Position numbers and translations under genes: made by a program. The notes below the pieces were generated by a model. It saw only the letters and a list, made by a program, of their open reading frames with translations. It made no database searches and had not been told where the DNA came from. Of a DNA stretch of 64,000 bases, positions 9,379-19,252 are shown one piece after another (position 1 is the first letter of the stretch; every line of letters starts with the position of its first letter). The stretch comes from a virus: IMG/VR virus record IMGVR_UViG_3300032516_000009, positions 1 through 64,000 of that record. One strand, given 5' to 3'.

Positions 9379-9633
9379 TTACTGATCAGATATTTTTTTG
9401 ACCGATTTGACGCTAATTTTATCTTTGAAGGCCGCTTCCATAGCTATATCTAGAATACCAACTTGATCCATGTCCCCATCCATCAATCTTTTCCAAGATC
9501 CACCTAATTTAGAAAAAAAACCTATGGCTGAGTATATTTCCTCGTCAGATGGAAACTTCGAAAGGTTCCATGAATTGTCCAGGATCTCTTTAATTACGCG
9601 GTATGCCGCAATATTCTTTATTTCAAGATCCAT
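9379..9633 (-). CDS. Hypothetical small protein next to terminase
   Basis: The product has 84 residues, mostly helical (MDLEIKNIAAYRVIKEILDN), without cysteines, signal or membrane segment. It sits 9 bases from the next gene and 24 bases from the terminase stop, all on the minus strand, which suggests a shared transcript. No function is visible. Confidence 0.5.
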   Translation of the reverse strand: MDLEIKNIAAYRVIKEILDNSWNLSKFPSDEEIYSAIGFFSKLGGSWKRLMDGDMDQVGILDIAMEAAFKDKISVKSVKKISDQ

Positions 9634-9657
9634 TACATAACTGTAAATATAATAATC

Positions 9658-12600
9658 TTAATTCCCTCTTCTTAATAAAAGAGGGACTCTTCGTTCTTTG
9701 GGCATCTGTCCATGCATTCTAGCTCTGATCCTCTGAAATTGGTGATACCCAATCGGATTTTGAGCTTGTCTCTGGGAAGTATGGGTAATGATCGTCGCGT
9801 CCAGAGATCCAGGGTTGTTTCTGGTGTATTCAACGGCCAATGATATGCTACGTACTAGTGCGTCAGATACATCATCATGCTTTCCGGCTATACTCGGAGC
9901 TTCAACAACTGTAATATTCTTACCACCGGATCTCGATTGAAGCTCGAGTAACTCACTAATCATGGGAGAATGAAGTTTCCCTTTTGCGTCAAGTAATTTT
10001 GATTCCGGCAATGGATAGTCATATATTCTAAGTTGCCTGGCATACATCAACATTTTCGCCATTTGATATATTTGGGACGATTCATTAACACTAAAATTCT
10101 TCATTTCAAATTGAGTTAACCCGCTCTTATGCAATTTTTGTTCAAATATTGGACCGGCCCATTGATCAAACACACCCTTCAATATAAAGAATCTTCTAGA
10201 CAATGCAACAAACCAATTAATTATTTCATCTATATCTATTCGCTTAGAACCTTGAAGTTCATCGACATACGGAACAATTGAATTAGTTAAATGAGGATTT
10301 GATTCCTTCCAACTTTTGCCAGCATACCACACTTCATGGTATGCCGTTTCTATTTTGCCATTTTTGATATGGGTTAAAGCTATGGCAGTCCCATCTTTTA
10401 CTATTCCAAAATCAACCCCAGCAAAGAACGGTTCCCGCGGTCTGCCGCTAAATATTGGTTTCAGATTGTATGATATACAATCGGTTAGATCACTATGGTT
10501 TTCTATCCAACCTCTAACCCGATCTGAGAAACTTCCGCCATGTTCAGTATCAAAGGACTTTGGATCTTTGGCATATTCAACTGAATAATATTTATTAAAC
10601 AGAGTAGGATTTATTTCCCATGTTGGAGCCTGAATCATCAACATATTAGAAGATGCTTCATCTTTAGTTAAAGATTGCTGATATAAATTATAGAAAAAAC
10701 CCTCACGCGCGTCTGGTGATGAAATAGAAATAATGCGTCCTTCAGGTGGACCTAATGCAACATGTTTATTATTAGGATCCTTGGGAGAAAATTGTCCTAT
10801 ACCAGGCGTGATAGCCTTATATACACGTTGTGCGCTTGAATTATGATTAGTAAATCCTTGAGCCACATATTGACTCCCGTCAGGGATCATAAGATCGGCG
10901 ACCTCAGCTTCGCTCTCATCAATTGATGTTACCTGATCCCAAAAATAGTTGATATGACAAATTTCATCCAACTCGTCAATCGATTGTTTATCTGCACAAA
11001 GTTCTCTACCAAGTTTTACTATGCGTTGTGCAGAATCATAAGATATGCGACTTCTACGGTTGAAATCAGATGAACTAGAACAAAGTCTTATCATCCTGGT
11101 GCGGGCATCATTTCCTTTCGACAAAGTTTCTGCTTTAGGAATAGATTCTAAAATTTTTCTAAGTCTATCGTATTGATGTGGAATTACATTTGACGCATCC
11201 CGCCCACGCGAACACCCAATGTCCAACAAGTTCCCCTTGCGTTCCGTAATAAACCCAATTTCGTTACGGAATGTAATGCGAGAAGTATAACCAATCACAC
11301 GCACAATGTAGTAATACCGACTGTATTTCTTATTCCACTTATGTAATATACTAGAAGTTATTCCAAAATTTAAAAGCAAAAGTTGTATTTCCGATGCTAG
11401 TTTTCTGCTCGCAGTAGATGCTGTTATCGTGTCGCCTTTCCTCTCCAAGCCGCCATCTGTTTCAAAAAAACCCCTAAGAAATGCTGCTACCACATTCTTA
11501 GGGCTCTTGAATATTACCCATGGCACAGATTTAGTTGATTTTGTTACATTAAGCCGGTAGCCTATACGATTAAGAAAAGCCCTGAATAAAATAGAGTTTT
11601 TAGTCACCATCCATGGAGAAACTTCACATGTGTTGTGTCCATGCGGTGATTTATGACGACAAGCGTATGAACTAAAATACCTTGAAAAATGTGCTTTTAC
11701 ATATGACAAAAATTGTTCACAACCACCAGTAACTTGAATAAGACCACGAGTCTTTCCAGATCTCCATGTTCCATCACCAACTAATATTCCAAGAAATTCA
11801 CCTAATCCAACATCAACATTAGTTGGTATCTTTATTGAATCGCAACTACTGTTACTTATGGGTTTAATATCGGAACAGTCATAGTATTCACCTGGCCACA
11901 AATTAGTTGAACGATTTATACCAATAAAATCACCAAGTTTAATGTTGCTAACATATTTCCAAACAATATTACCATCAGGTGACATAACCTTCAAACGATG
12001 TTCTGGCGTAGGTTCGATCGAATAACGTCTCTTTGTCGTTAGTCTCCTAGTTTTTTGATACCCGCCATAATACACATGAGTTGCAAATGCCAGAACACCA
12101 GATTCCTGTATTACCCTTATGGGATCTATACTAGTCCATCCAATTTTAGATCGATCAACGTGATTATTAGACAGTATTTCTTCAAACGTTGTTAACCCAG
12201 TATTCGTTTGAATATTACTAAACACTTGTTCACATTTGCCGTCGTCTACAAAGAATGCAAGCTCGTCTAGTATGACGCATATTGTTCCACGACCGCGAAG
12301 ACCTTTGGCAATCGAACTCTTGAAAGTAGATATGATCGAAGCTCTGCGTCCTGACCCTTCCCCGTATTTCCTTTTATCATAATCGGTTTGAAACTTCATG
12401 TATGTCTGAGTATCATGAGTGATGGACGATTTAAAATAGTCAACTTGATTGATATATCCAGACATCTCTCCATATACGATAGACGCCTGTTCTTTATCAT
12501 TAGCTATGCATAATACACGGATTTCATTTACTGTTGATATACCATAATGTTCTTGAGGACAACCGCGTCTCAATAACTTATACAATTCATATGCGGCAAT

Positions 12601-12999
12601 TAACGCAGCAAGAGTGGACTTCCCACTACGTCGGCCGAGTACCAGAACTAACTCAAATCTTGATTCAGAATCCTGTTCCTTGATATTGCATCTTCCCTGT
12701 TCATATAAATAACTAAGGTACTCTTTTTCTGTGAATTCATATTCAATTTTATCACTAAATGGATCCCTGATTTTTATGACTTTTGCAACATTATCTAATG
12801 GCAATCCATAGTATAGCTTAAGTATGAATTTTTGCGCCGGAAACAACCCATATGGTAATAAATGAAATCTTTCTATGAATTCAATAATCGTGAGAAAATC
12901 TGGGCTACCGTCCTTATTACGCCGAGATGCCTTCTTATCAAGAAGGTTATCTATAACTCCCGTTAGTTTGCTTTTCTCAACTTTTTCTGTACTCGGCAT
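9658..12999 (-). CDS. terL: Terminase large subunit precursor with intein
   Basis: The 1113-residue precursor holds an intein at 256-720; the spliced protein is about 648 residues, usual for TerL. The ATPase has Walker A LGRRSGKST (121-129) and Walker B CVILDE (241-246). The C-terminal RuvC/RNase H-like nuclease begins FFAGVDFGIVKDG, with a late acidic motif HDDVSDALV. TerL pumps DNA into the prohead through the portal and cuts the concatemer. The start codon overlaps the stop of the upstream gene by one base (TAATG), implying coupled translation with the small-subunit candidate. Confidence 0.93.
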   Translation of the reverse strand: MPSTEKVEKSKLTGVIDNLLDKKASRRNKDGSPDFLTIIEFIERFHLLPYGLFPAQKFILKLYYGLPLDNVAKVIKIRDPFSDKIEYEFTEKEYLSYLYEQGRCNIKEQDSESRFELVLVLGRRSGKSTLAALIAAYELYKLLRRGCPQEHYGISTVNEIRVLCIANDKEQASIVYGEMSGYINQVDYFKSSITHDTQTYMKFQTDYDKRKYGEGSGRRASIISTFKSSIAKGLRGRGTICVILDELAFFVDDGKCEQVFSNIQTNTGLTTFEEILSNNHVDRSKIGWTSIDPIRVIQESGVLAFATHVYYGGYQKTRRLTTKRRYSIEPTPEHRLKVMSPDGNIVWKYVSNIKLGDFIGINRSTNLWPGEYYDCSDIKPISNSSCDSIKIPTNVDVGLGEFLGILVGDGTWRSGKTRGLIQVTGGCEQFLSYVKAHFSRYFSSYACRHKSPHGHNTCEVSPWMVTKNSILFRAFLNRIGYRLNVTKSTKSVPWVIFKSPKNVVAAFLRGFFETDGGLERKGDTITASTASRKLASEIQLLLLNFGITSSILHKWNKKYSRYYYIVRVIGYTSRITFRNEIGFITERKGNLLDIGCSRGRDASNVIPHQYDRLRKILESIPKAETLSKGNDARTRMIRLCSSSSDFNRRSRISYDSAQRIVKLGRELCADKQSIDELDEICHINYFWDQVTSIDESEAEVADLMIPDGSQYVAQGFTNHNSSAQRVYKAITPGIGQFSPKDPNNKHVALGPPEGRIISISSPDAREGFFYNLYQQSLTKDEASSNMLMIQAPTWEINPTLFNKYYSVEYAKDPKSFDTEHGGSFSDRVRGWIENHSDLTDCISYNLKPIFSGRPREPFFAGVDFGIVKDGTAIALTHIKNGKIETAYHEVWYAGKSWKESNPHLTNSIVPYVDELQGSKRIDIDEIINWFVALSRRFFILKGVFDQWAGPIFEQKLHKSGLTQFEMKNFSVNESSQIYQMAKMLMYARQLRIYDYPLPESKLLDAKGKLHSPMISELLELQSRSGGKNITVVEAPSIAGKHDDVSDALVRSISLAVEYTRNNPGSLDATIITHTSQRQAQNPIGYHQFQRIRARMHGQMPKERRVPLLLRRGN
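10840..12234 (-). mobile_element. Intein in terminase large subunit (LAGLIDADG type)
   Basis: Residues 256-720 of the precursor (465 aa), inserted a few residues after Walker B (extein LDELAFFVDDGK / SSAQRVYKA). It starts CEQVFSNIQTNTGLTTFEEI, a divergent block A without the usual GDT. It has TPEH (331-334) as block B, LAGLIDADG helices FLGILVGDG (402-410) and FLRGFFETDGG (507-517), and ends FTNHN before Ser721. Splice-competent by motif. Confidence 0.9.
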
Positions 13000-13586
13000 T
13001 ATACCGTTTCCATCCTCTTTTCCCAGTCTCTCATGTCAGCTTTCATCTGCTGGAACACCAAATCTATTAAATGATCTGGGATCTGACATTTAACCATAGA
13101 TTCATGAAAAAATTCCATCCAAATTTCAAATATCTTTTGTATTCTGGGAGATCTAAGATCAAGTCTCTCAGCAAGAGCAGCTTCCTTCCGTTTCAATAGA
13201 AGTTCAGCCATACTCCTAAGACTATTGATCCTCGATACCGTGTAATTCGCGGTATTCTTTCCCTCTTTTGCCGCTTTTCTCCGTTCAAATTTTAGATGTG
13301 ATACTTCTTCAGCTATTTCAACAAGTACCGCATCGATAACAGCGGCAGTCGATCCATCCTCTTTAACTACTTTAAGTAACTCTTGTTTCTTGACATATTT
13401 AATACGTTCTTTTACTTCCTCAGCAACTGAAATAGGATCTATTATTTCCGGAGTGGGTACATTACCAACTTGTCCTATTATACTGTCTACCCCTATTTCC
13501 CCAGTATTTATCCTGTCTCCGGATGGAAGTGTTATAATTTTTCCTTCCTTCTTATTTGAAGAGTCTGGATCCTTGGGTATATCCAT
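12999..13586 (-). CDS. Candidate terminase small subunit
   Basis: A 195-residue protein lies immediately upstream of terL and overlaps it by one base. The N-terminal 55 residues look disordered. From about 60 on it is helical with many Lys, Glu and Arg (EEVKERIKYVKKQELL, EISHLKFERRKAAKEG-like stretch, LDLRSPRIQKIFEIWMEFF). Small subunits bind the packaging site and are often poorly conserved, so position next to terL is the main support. No clear helix-turn-helix was found, and it could be an unrelated accessory. A hairpin with an AGGA loop precedes the start. Confidence 0.45.
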   Translation of the reverse strand: MDIPKDPDSSNKKEGKIITLPSGDRINTGEIGVDSIIGQVGNVPTPEIIDPISVAEEVKERIKYVKKQELLKVVKEDGSTAAVIDAVLVEIAEEVSHLKFERRKAAKEGKNTANYTVSRINSLRSMAELLLKRKEAALAERLDLRSPRIQKIFEIWMEFFHESMVKCQIPDHLIDLVFQQMKADMRDWEKRMETV

Positions 13587-13587
13587 A

Positions 13588-13610
13588 TATGAGAGATCCT
13601 GTCTCTCATA
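13588..13610 (-). promoter_or_regulatory. 9-bp hairpin presenting a Shine-Dalgarno-like loop before the terS candidate
   Basis: On the minus strand TATGAGAGA, loop CAGGA, TCTCTCATA forms a perfect 9-bp stem ending one base before the ATG at 13586. The loop carries AGGA, about 10 bases from the start codon. It could control ribosome access or mark an RNA-processing site. Confidence 0.5.
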
Positions 13611-13627
13611 AACAATACTATTTATAG

Positions 13628-15559
13628 TTATTTACGACTATCAATTGTAATATCTGGACCAGCGGCTTTGGCCCCATTCAAATCAATCGGTAGTTCTGAA
13701 GCTAATTCATATTTCACAACAGGGTCCTCGACAGGAGCCCGTTGAATGTTCATCGATGCTTTTCTGAGTTCGATGGCTTGTTCCCTGACTTCGTCAGGTA
13801 TTTGTCTAATCATTCTCTTCGAATATCTATTGCACCAACTTGGTGCTGTTTGGTGAAGGCACCCGGTGCACGCCGATGCTACTAATAGATATTGGGCCCC
13901 CTTCTTCCTAAATTGTTTTGATCCAGCCAGGCATCCTTTGCCATAATCAGAATAAACAGACGGATCAATAAAGAAAATTCCCTGAATACCATCATTTGAA
14001 GCTAATTGATGTCCAACTTCAGGTACTTTTCTCAAATCCTCCCGAGAGTATTTTTGCAATACTGCCATTTGTAAAGCTTTTCCGTATAAGCCGGTATTCA
14101 TTGTCCTTGATATGAATAACCAAACCTCCTCTGGATTAACCTGTGTTGCAGTTGTTTCTCTACCGGGGTCCCCATAATGGATGGACGCTTTGGGGGCTAA
14201 TGGAACTTGAATCGGTTTCTGAGAGACAGCCGGCTTAAATAAATTAACTTGTGCAGTCAATTTCTTCCAATCTGCATCCTGCGGTAGATTCGATATTACT
14301 GATTCAAATTGAGATGCAGAAACCCTTTTTTCATGCACAGCTCGCTTACAAGCTGCGACGAACGCCTCTTTCTCAATCGGGATGATATAATTGACTACCG
14401 GAGCAATCTGAGCTAATTCAGCATACGCGGGTGCATTACCAACAGAGGCTCTGGCTAAGAAATAATTTGGAGATAATTTTCTGTTATTGGTGAAATTTAA
14501 TGCTGCTTTACATCCGCCCAAAGCATCGACATCTATATATGTGTGCCCAATAATTCCAAATTCTTTTGATAATTTCTGAATTTCTGGATCAGAGGATGCA
14601 GATATACTACGATGATCTACCTTCCCTTCCATCATCTTCTTGGCAATCAACAGATATGTAGGACTAGGAAGTTTGTCTGCTTTATTAGCAATGGCATTTC
14701 TAGTCCAATATGAAAGGTATTCTTCCTCACCAATAGTTGGTTTGATTGGAGTGGGATGGTGTTGAATAGTATTCGGTGCGGTCTCCCGAGTCCTTGGTTT
14801 ATTTAGAAAAGATGCTTGTAGAATCTGGCGAATTTCTGATTGATCCCGATCCATGTCGGTTAAAAATTGTGAATCTATTCTTGATTCACTAGCCAGCCTA
14901 GTGGCATAATGAGCAAACATTTTCTTATTATACGGAACTGAATTCACCAGATACTTCTTAAATATGCCACATTTATTCTGCTTATTGTGGATGCATCCAA
15001 CGCAGGCTTGTTTAGCTATAACAAATACAGCATTTTTAGCTGTCTTATCTACAAATTGTTGAATTTTACCACCTTGGGCACATCTGGCGAAGTTCTCTGA
15101 ATTTATGTAGACATTTCCAAGTAACCCTCTTTCATTTAATACTTCATCTACTATGGGTTGAGCAGCAGTAAGAGTCTTGGGATCAAATTCATTCTGCAGA
15201 TTTGCTTGAATTTGTTTCGACGTAAAACCCGACATCACATAGGCAGCGACTCTATCTTTGATTGCAGTTAAAGCAGTTGGTCTAAAAGAGGGGGCATTGC
15301 GCTCCAATGGGTTAGAATTAACGATATTATAGGGCTTCAGTGGTACTAACGAGGGAACTCTCTCATCCCCTTCCTGAGAGAGAGCTGCAGATAATTCTGG
15401 AATACTATCCAAATTTTGCTGGGGAAGTGCCTCCGCTTTCCGATACTCCTCTACATCAACATCGAGCCAAGAATAATCAGAAATCGGTCCTTGATTATGG
15501 AGAATATTCGTAATATCCCCGAGACCGGCCTGTTGCATATCGGGAAGCTGCTTAGCCAT
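13628..15559 (-). CDS. Virion-region protein with a triplicated cysteine-containing domain
   Basis: The product has 643 residues. Three related segments are visible: residues about 145-205 (GLLGNVYIN...CVGCIHNKQNKCG), 334-385 (GIIGHTYID...LARASVGNAPAY) and 523-585 (GIQGIFFID...CTGCLHQTAPSWC). Copies 1 and 3 keep a CxxC...C cluster that could bind metal or form disulphides; copy 2 has lost it. Ala/Gln-rich linkers separate them. It lies among packaging and structural genes and overlaps the next gene by 8 bases. A structural role is likely; no family name is offered. Confidence 0.65.
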   Translation of the reverse strand: MAKQLPDMQQAGLGDITNILHNQGPISDYSWLDVDVEEYRKAEALPQQNLDSIPELSAALSQEGDERVPSLVPLKPYNIVNSNPLERNAPSFRPTALTAIKDRVAAYVMSGFTSKQIQANLQNEFDPKTLTAAQPIVDEVLNERGLLGNVYINSENFARCAQGGKIQQFVDKTAKNAVFVIAKQACVGCIHNKQNKCGIFKKYLVNSVPYNKKMFAHYATRLASESRIDSQFLTDMDRDQSEIRQILQASFLNKPRTRETAPNTIQHHPTPIKPTIGEEEYLSYWTRNAIANKADKLPSPTYLLIAKKMMEGKVDHRSISASSDPEIQKLSKEFGIIGHTYIDVDALGGCKAALNFTNNRKLSPNYFLARASVGNAPAYAELAQIAPVVNYIIPIEKEAFVAACKRAVHEKRVSASQFESVISNLPQDADWKKLTAQVNLFKPAVSQKPIQVPLAPKASIHYGDPGRETTATQVNPEEVWLFISRTMNTGLYGKALQMAVLQKYSREDLRKVPEVGHQLASNDGIQGIFFIDPSVYSDYGKGCLAGSKQFRKKGAQYLLVASACTGCLHQTAPSWCNRYSKRMIRQIPDEVREQAIELRKASMNIQRAPVEDPVVKYELASELPIDLNGAKAAGPDITIDSRK

Positions 15560-16583
15560 TAACCTTCTCCAATTTCCTAATTACCCAAGAAAGACGAGAA
15601 GCGCATCGTCTGAGTACTATAGCCTCGTCGGATTCATAATTACGCTGACAAGCGATGTGAAGAATCCGTTCCTTCGTTTTCTTTAAGTTTGTGTCTGAAG
15701 CTTGTTTAGTAACTGGGAACTGATCTAACACATCAGCAATAGTTATCTTATGACGGAGTTTCAAACAACGGATGATATCCGAAGCCAAATACTGTCTATC
15801 ACCGAGTCCCTCATCCTGAAGGAAAGCTGTGATACAACGTCTAGTTATGTTAGTTTTTCCACATTTCCGTATGAACGCAGAGGTTAATTCGCCAACCAGG
15901 TCAAGATCAACAGCTGTTTGATGCATGTTCCGTCTCCTTATAATACCATCAGACGCCATAGTGTATCCACCATGACCTGGTTCGTTCGTTTTCTTGTAAT
16001 CCGCATTTTCTTTAAAATCTTCAGTCGGAAATCCCGTTGGAACAGATTGATCCTGAATAGTAAATCCAGACCAAAAATTCCCTAGAGCCCCGAGCCAGTC
16101 ATCCATCAAGGCACTATGCGATGGTTGATTTGGTAAAGATTCGCTTGCATACGCTCCAGTGTCCTCATCAGGCCATAAATCATCAAATGATTTTGACTTC
16201 CCCAGCTTCATATCATCATAATAATCAGATCTGGCTGATACATTATCTTCATCGGTTGGTAATTCACTCTTTGCAACGGACGGAACTGGATTAGTTTTAG
16301 TGTCGTCTTCCATACGCCTTCTGGTAGGCGGACGTTCAGGATCTCCAGGGAGTTCAGCAGAGGCGTGTTTTCCTTGCGATGTGTATGACTGAGGGTATCC
16401 TAATAATCTATCCGGCCCGAATGGATCTAATGGACCACCGTTATCCGGCAAACTTTTCCCCGAATTACGTTCTTCGTCGTCCTCGCCATGCAAGTCCGAA
16501 TCACTTTGTCCATCATATGTGCCTATTCCAAAGTCTTTTACCGCTTTGGACTGGGCCGACTCCGTTGGCATGAGAGATGGCAT
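15552..16583 (-). CDS. Hypothetical virion-region protein
   Basis: The product has 343 residues. The first 200 are hydrophilic, acidic and probably disordered. The C-terminal 120 residues are compact and helical, with Arg/Cys-rich patches (FIRKCGKTNITRRCITAFL, DIIRCLKLRHKITIADVLD, LRRCASRLSWVIRKLEKV). Its stop overlaps the start of the 643-residue gene and its start overlaps the upstream stop by one base, so the three genes are likely translated as a coupled set. No family is recognised. Confidence 0.6.
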   Translation of the reverse strand: MPSLMPTESAQSKAVKDFGIGTYDGQSDSDLHGEDDEERNSGKSLPDNGGPLDPFGPDRLLGYPQSYTSQGKHASAELPGDPERPPTRRRMEDDTKTNPVPSVAKSELPTDEDNVSARSDYYDDMKLGKSKSFDDLWPDEDTGAYASESLPNQPSHSALMDDWLGALGNFWSGFTIQDQSVPTGFPTEDFKENADYKKTNEPGHGGYTMASDGIIRRRNMHQTAVDLDLVGELTSAFIRKCGKTNITRRCITAFLQDEGLGDRQYLASDIIRCLKLRHKITIADVLDQFPVTKQASDTNLKKTKERILHIACQRNYESDEAIVLRRCASRLSWVIRKLEKVNG

Positions 16584-17869
16584 TAGATATCAATCTCCCA
16601 TAACGGATCCATAGTTGGTCGTTTTGGTTTTTCTCTTAACCCATCCGGCAATTCGGGTTTATTATGAGCTTTCATCCATTGAATATCAGCGTCCGATAAT
16701 CCACGAGCATAGTAATCCAGATTCTTTTCATTATTGGACCCTGGGAGCCATGAATAATTATTACTATTGAGATCAGCAACTCTAGCACTCATTTTATGAA
16801 TACTGGACCATTGCTGCTTGTATACTGAGCTGTCCCCCAAATTTGGAGGATATGAATCAGTTACTCCATCCGCATTAGCTTCCTCTCCTTCATATATTCT
16901 ATCGTATTGAGAAAAACCTTCACCTATTGGATCATCAGATGGACGTTCGTTTAACTCTGTCATGTACCCAGGATCTTCCGATCCCTCTCCAGGACCGAGA
17001 TGCTGGACTCTAGGACCAGGAAGTGTATTAGTATCTATCGCCCCAGTAGCAACTCTATTTTTTAGCTTATCCACCGCTCGCTTAATTACACTTGAGTAAC
17101 TACCATGATCAGGAGTCACTGTATGCATAGCCATTTCAGATGGCGTCTTTCCAAAGTAATAATCATTCGCATCAGTTTCTGGCAATTTAGAAGCCGGTTC
17201 CGGGGTTGATACCGGCTCTTCCTCGTATGCTTCAGATGGCTTTTTCTTTTTAAGAGCTGATTGCTTTCCCCATCCAACCCCAATATTATCATCTTCGTCA
17301 GCGTCTTCTTCTTTCCCAGGGGATACCACCTGAGGATTCATTTCTCCGGCGTCAGGATTTATGACTTCACTAAACTCTCCATCTTTCTTAGGAGAAGTTT
17401 TTTCAAATTCTTGCTGTACGTATCCTTCAGGATTTGCTTTGACTTCTTGAGCTTCTTCTACAATTTCCTCGGTATCGGATTTATTCGATACAGTGGCCCA
17501 ATGATCTGCATTTATTTCGTCATGCAATGTGTCAGTAAATGATGAAATGAATTCAACTGCCTGGCTCAAGCCAGTACGCATGTCCTTAATGGTTTGGATG
17601 TATCCTCTACCACCCAATAATCCATCAGGACTGAATTCCGATGACGGCATTTTTGAAAATAATCTCAAAGACGCCATCGCATAACTATGGGCTCGTTCAG
17701 TGGCCCATAGTATTTTAGCTAAATTTGTAAGGGTATTAGGGTCCCACTTAAATTTTGTAACACGTAGATCTCGGCGTGGCGGTCCCGAGTCTTTATGAAA
17801 GGTGATCTCTCCGGCCGTTTTGATTCTACCGGTCTGGATCATACGGGTAGCTATTTTATGTAGATTCAT
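16583..17869 (-). CDS. Hypothetical virion-region protein
   Basis: The frame is open from 17902, but the ATG at 17869 (MNLHKIATRMIQTGR) with a purine-rich AGAGAAGAAG upstream is the better start, giving 428 residues. A helical N-terminal part (about 25-130, WDPNTLTNLAKILWATERAHSY-like) is followed by a long acidic, Ser/Pro-rich linker with EEVSTPEP-type sequence. A short C-terminal segment rich in Trp and Pro ends the protein. It overlaps the next gene by one base. Probably a structural or scaffold-like protein of this phage group; not identified. Confidence 0.55.
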   Translation of the reverse strand: MNLHKIATRMIQTGRIKTAGEITFHKDSGPPRRDLRVTKFKWDPNTLTNLAKILWATERAHSYAMASLRLFSKMPSSEFSPDGLLGGRGYIQTIKDMRTGLSQAVEFISSFTDTLHDEINADHWATVSNKSDTEEIVEEAQEVKANPEGYVQQEFEKTSPKKDGEFSEVINPDAGEMNPQVVSPGKEEDADEDDNIGVGWGKQSALKKKKPSEAYEEEPVSTPEPASKLPETDANDYYFGKTPSEMAMHTVTPDHGSYSSVIKRAVDKLKNRVATGAIDTNTLPGPRVQHLGPGEGSEDPGYMTELNERPSDDPIGEGFSQYDRIYEGEEANADGVTDSYPPNLGDSSVYKQQWSSIHKMSARVADLNSNNYSWLPGSNNEKNLDYYARGLSDADIQWMKAHNKPELPDGLREKPKRPTMDPLWEIDI

Positions 17870-17937
17870 GCGGCTTCTTCTCTTCCAAATGTGTGCAAAC
17901 AAATTCCATTGTGAATAAATTTGCTATAGTCACCATT

Positions 17938-18216
17938 TTAACTCTCTCTTATAGGTCCATCATCGTCACATACTAAACGTTCAATGTAATCCCCTTCATC
18001 ATCCCTGCCCAATTTCCAAAAATCTTGTTTTGATAGTCTGACTAGTTGATCATCAGAAATAAATTCAAATCCGGACAATTGATTTAAATCAGCTATTCTT
18101 ATCTTACCACCCGTCCTAAATTTCATGGTACTGGTAGCGATCCGGGATCGAGGATTGAAAAATTCATCGATCGAACTTGAAGAGAAACGAATATCTTCAA
18201 TCTTTAGATCACTCAT
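17938..18216 (-). CDS. Small hypothetical protein
   Basis: A 92-residue acidic product. The segment GGKIRIADLNQLSGFEFISDD followed by LVRLSKQDFWKLGRDDEG looks like a small folded beta/alpha domain. It lies between two virion-region genes on the same strand with short gaps, so it probably belongs to the same transcript. No function is visible. Confidence 0.55.
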   Translation of the reverse strand: MSDLKIEDIRFSSSSIDEFFNPRSRIATSTMKFRTGGKIRIADLNQLSGFEFISDDQLVRLSKQDFWKLGRDDEGDYIERLVCDDDGPIRES

Positions 18217-18259
18217 ATCCTATCCTCAATTTGATATTTTTAACAACAAGCCTATGATT

Positions 18260-19165
18260 TTACGGCATGACTATCAAAGATATGTCAACATCTACCGGAG
18301 AATTTGAAGCGTTCCTTGAAATAATCCTCAATTTATCTGTATAAGTACCTGGCAACAACCCATTAGCACCCGATGTTACAACAGATAATGTAATTATTTC
18401 AGTTTGGGCTGGAGCTAACGGCCCGCCACTCACAGGAGTCAAAGTAAACCATGGTGAATTATTGACTTTGATTAGAGAAAACTCCAGTGAGGATAGTACC
18501 GGTCCAATGTTGGAAATAGTCAGTTGCTGGGACCCTCCAGGAACCCCTGTAGAAGCCATGAACGATAGAGTGATAGCGGAAGGGGAATAACCAATAATCG
18601 GCCTGGGTAATACCGTGACACTAATCGTAAAGGGCATATTGGTAGGCGGAACTCTATTGTCCTGAAGGTTTACTACCCCGGAATACGGAGAATCAGCGGA
18701 TAATAGGGTTGCAGAAAGCAGAGAGATATCAAAGGTGGCTCTTTCATTCTTACCTATATCTTGGTACGATGATGGGGATACGCCGAGCCACGCGGCCCCA
18801 GGAGTGGCCACAACAGCCATGAAGGAGCCAAATGCCCCACCATTATATACAGATGCCTCCCCGATTTCTGAATTGGGATCCCCCTCAGTTATTACAATAG
18901 AGAAAGAAGTAGACCCCCGGGCCAATATCATATGAGGAGCGAATTGGGCCTGAACATCCACTATGCTAGCTGCCATCGCCGCCACTATATCCCCAGGCAA
19001 CGGGATAGCAGCAACAGTCAGAGGACCATATGGAGTCATCACGTCGATGACCTCATACAGCTGTCCGGCAACCCTCAGATTGTTAGCCCGAACCTTCCAG
19101 GACCAAGTACCTCCTACAGAAGATTGACTAAATTCTATACTGGTTCCGGATATTACTGTAGCCAT
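18260..19165 (-). CDS. Virion protein with BACON/Ig-like C-terminal domain
   Basis: The product has 301 residues and is almost all beta-strand. The last 105 residues (from GYSPSAITLSF to the end) match the pattern of a BACON/HYDIN-type immunoglobulin fold: a Ser-rich strand, LTISNIG, then a PGTYTDKLRIIS strand. An earlier copy may lie near 120-195 (PGAAWLGVSPSSYQDIGKN). Such domains on tailed phages usually sit on exposed virion parts and bind carbohydrate or other surface molecules. No signal peptide is present, in agreement with a virion decoration or tail protein rather than a secreted one. Confidence 0.6.
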   Translation of the reverse strand: MATVISGTSIEFSQSSVGGTWSWKVRANNLRVAGQLYEVIDVMTPYGPLTVAAIPLPGDIVAAMAASIVDVQAQFAPHMILARGSTSFSIVITEGDPNSEIGEASVYNGGAFGSFMAVVATPGAAWLGVSPSSYQDIGKNERATFDISLLSATLLSADSPYSGVVNLQDNRVPPTNMPFTISVTVLPRPIIGYSPSAITLSFMASTGVPGGSQQLTISNIGPVLSSLEFSLIKVNNSPWFTLTPVSGGPLAPAQTEIITLSVVTSGANGLLPGTYTDKLRIISRNASNSPVDVDISLIVMP

Positions 19166-19252
19166 AGCTACAGATGACTAAGTATTAAAGAGGCAAAATC
19201 ATTTGGCAATAAATCGTCCAGTGTTTCACACTAGAAACATCCTGCAAAAACT

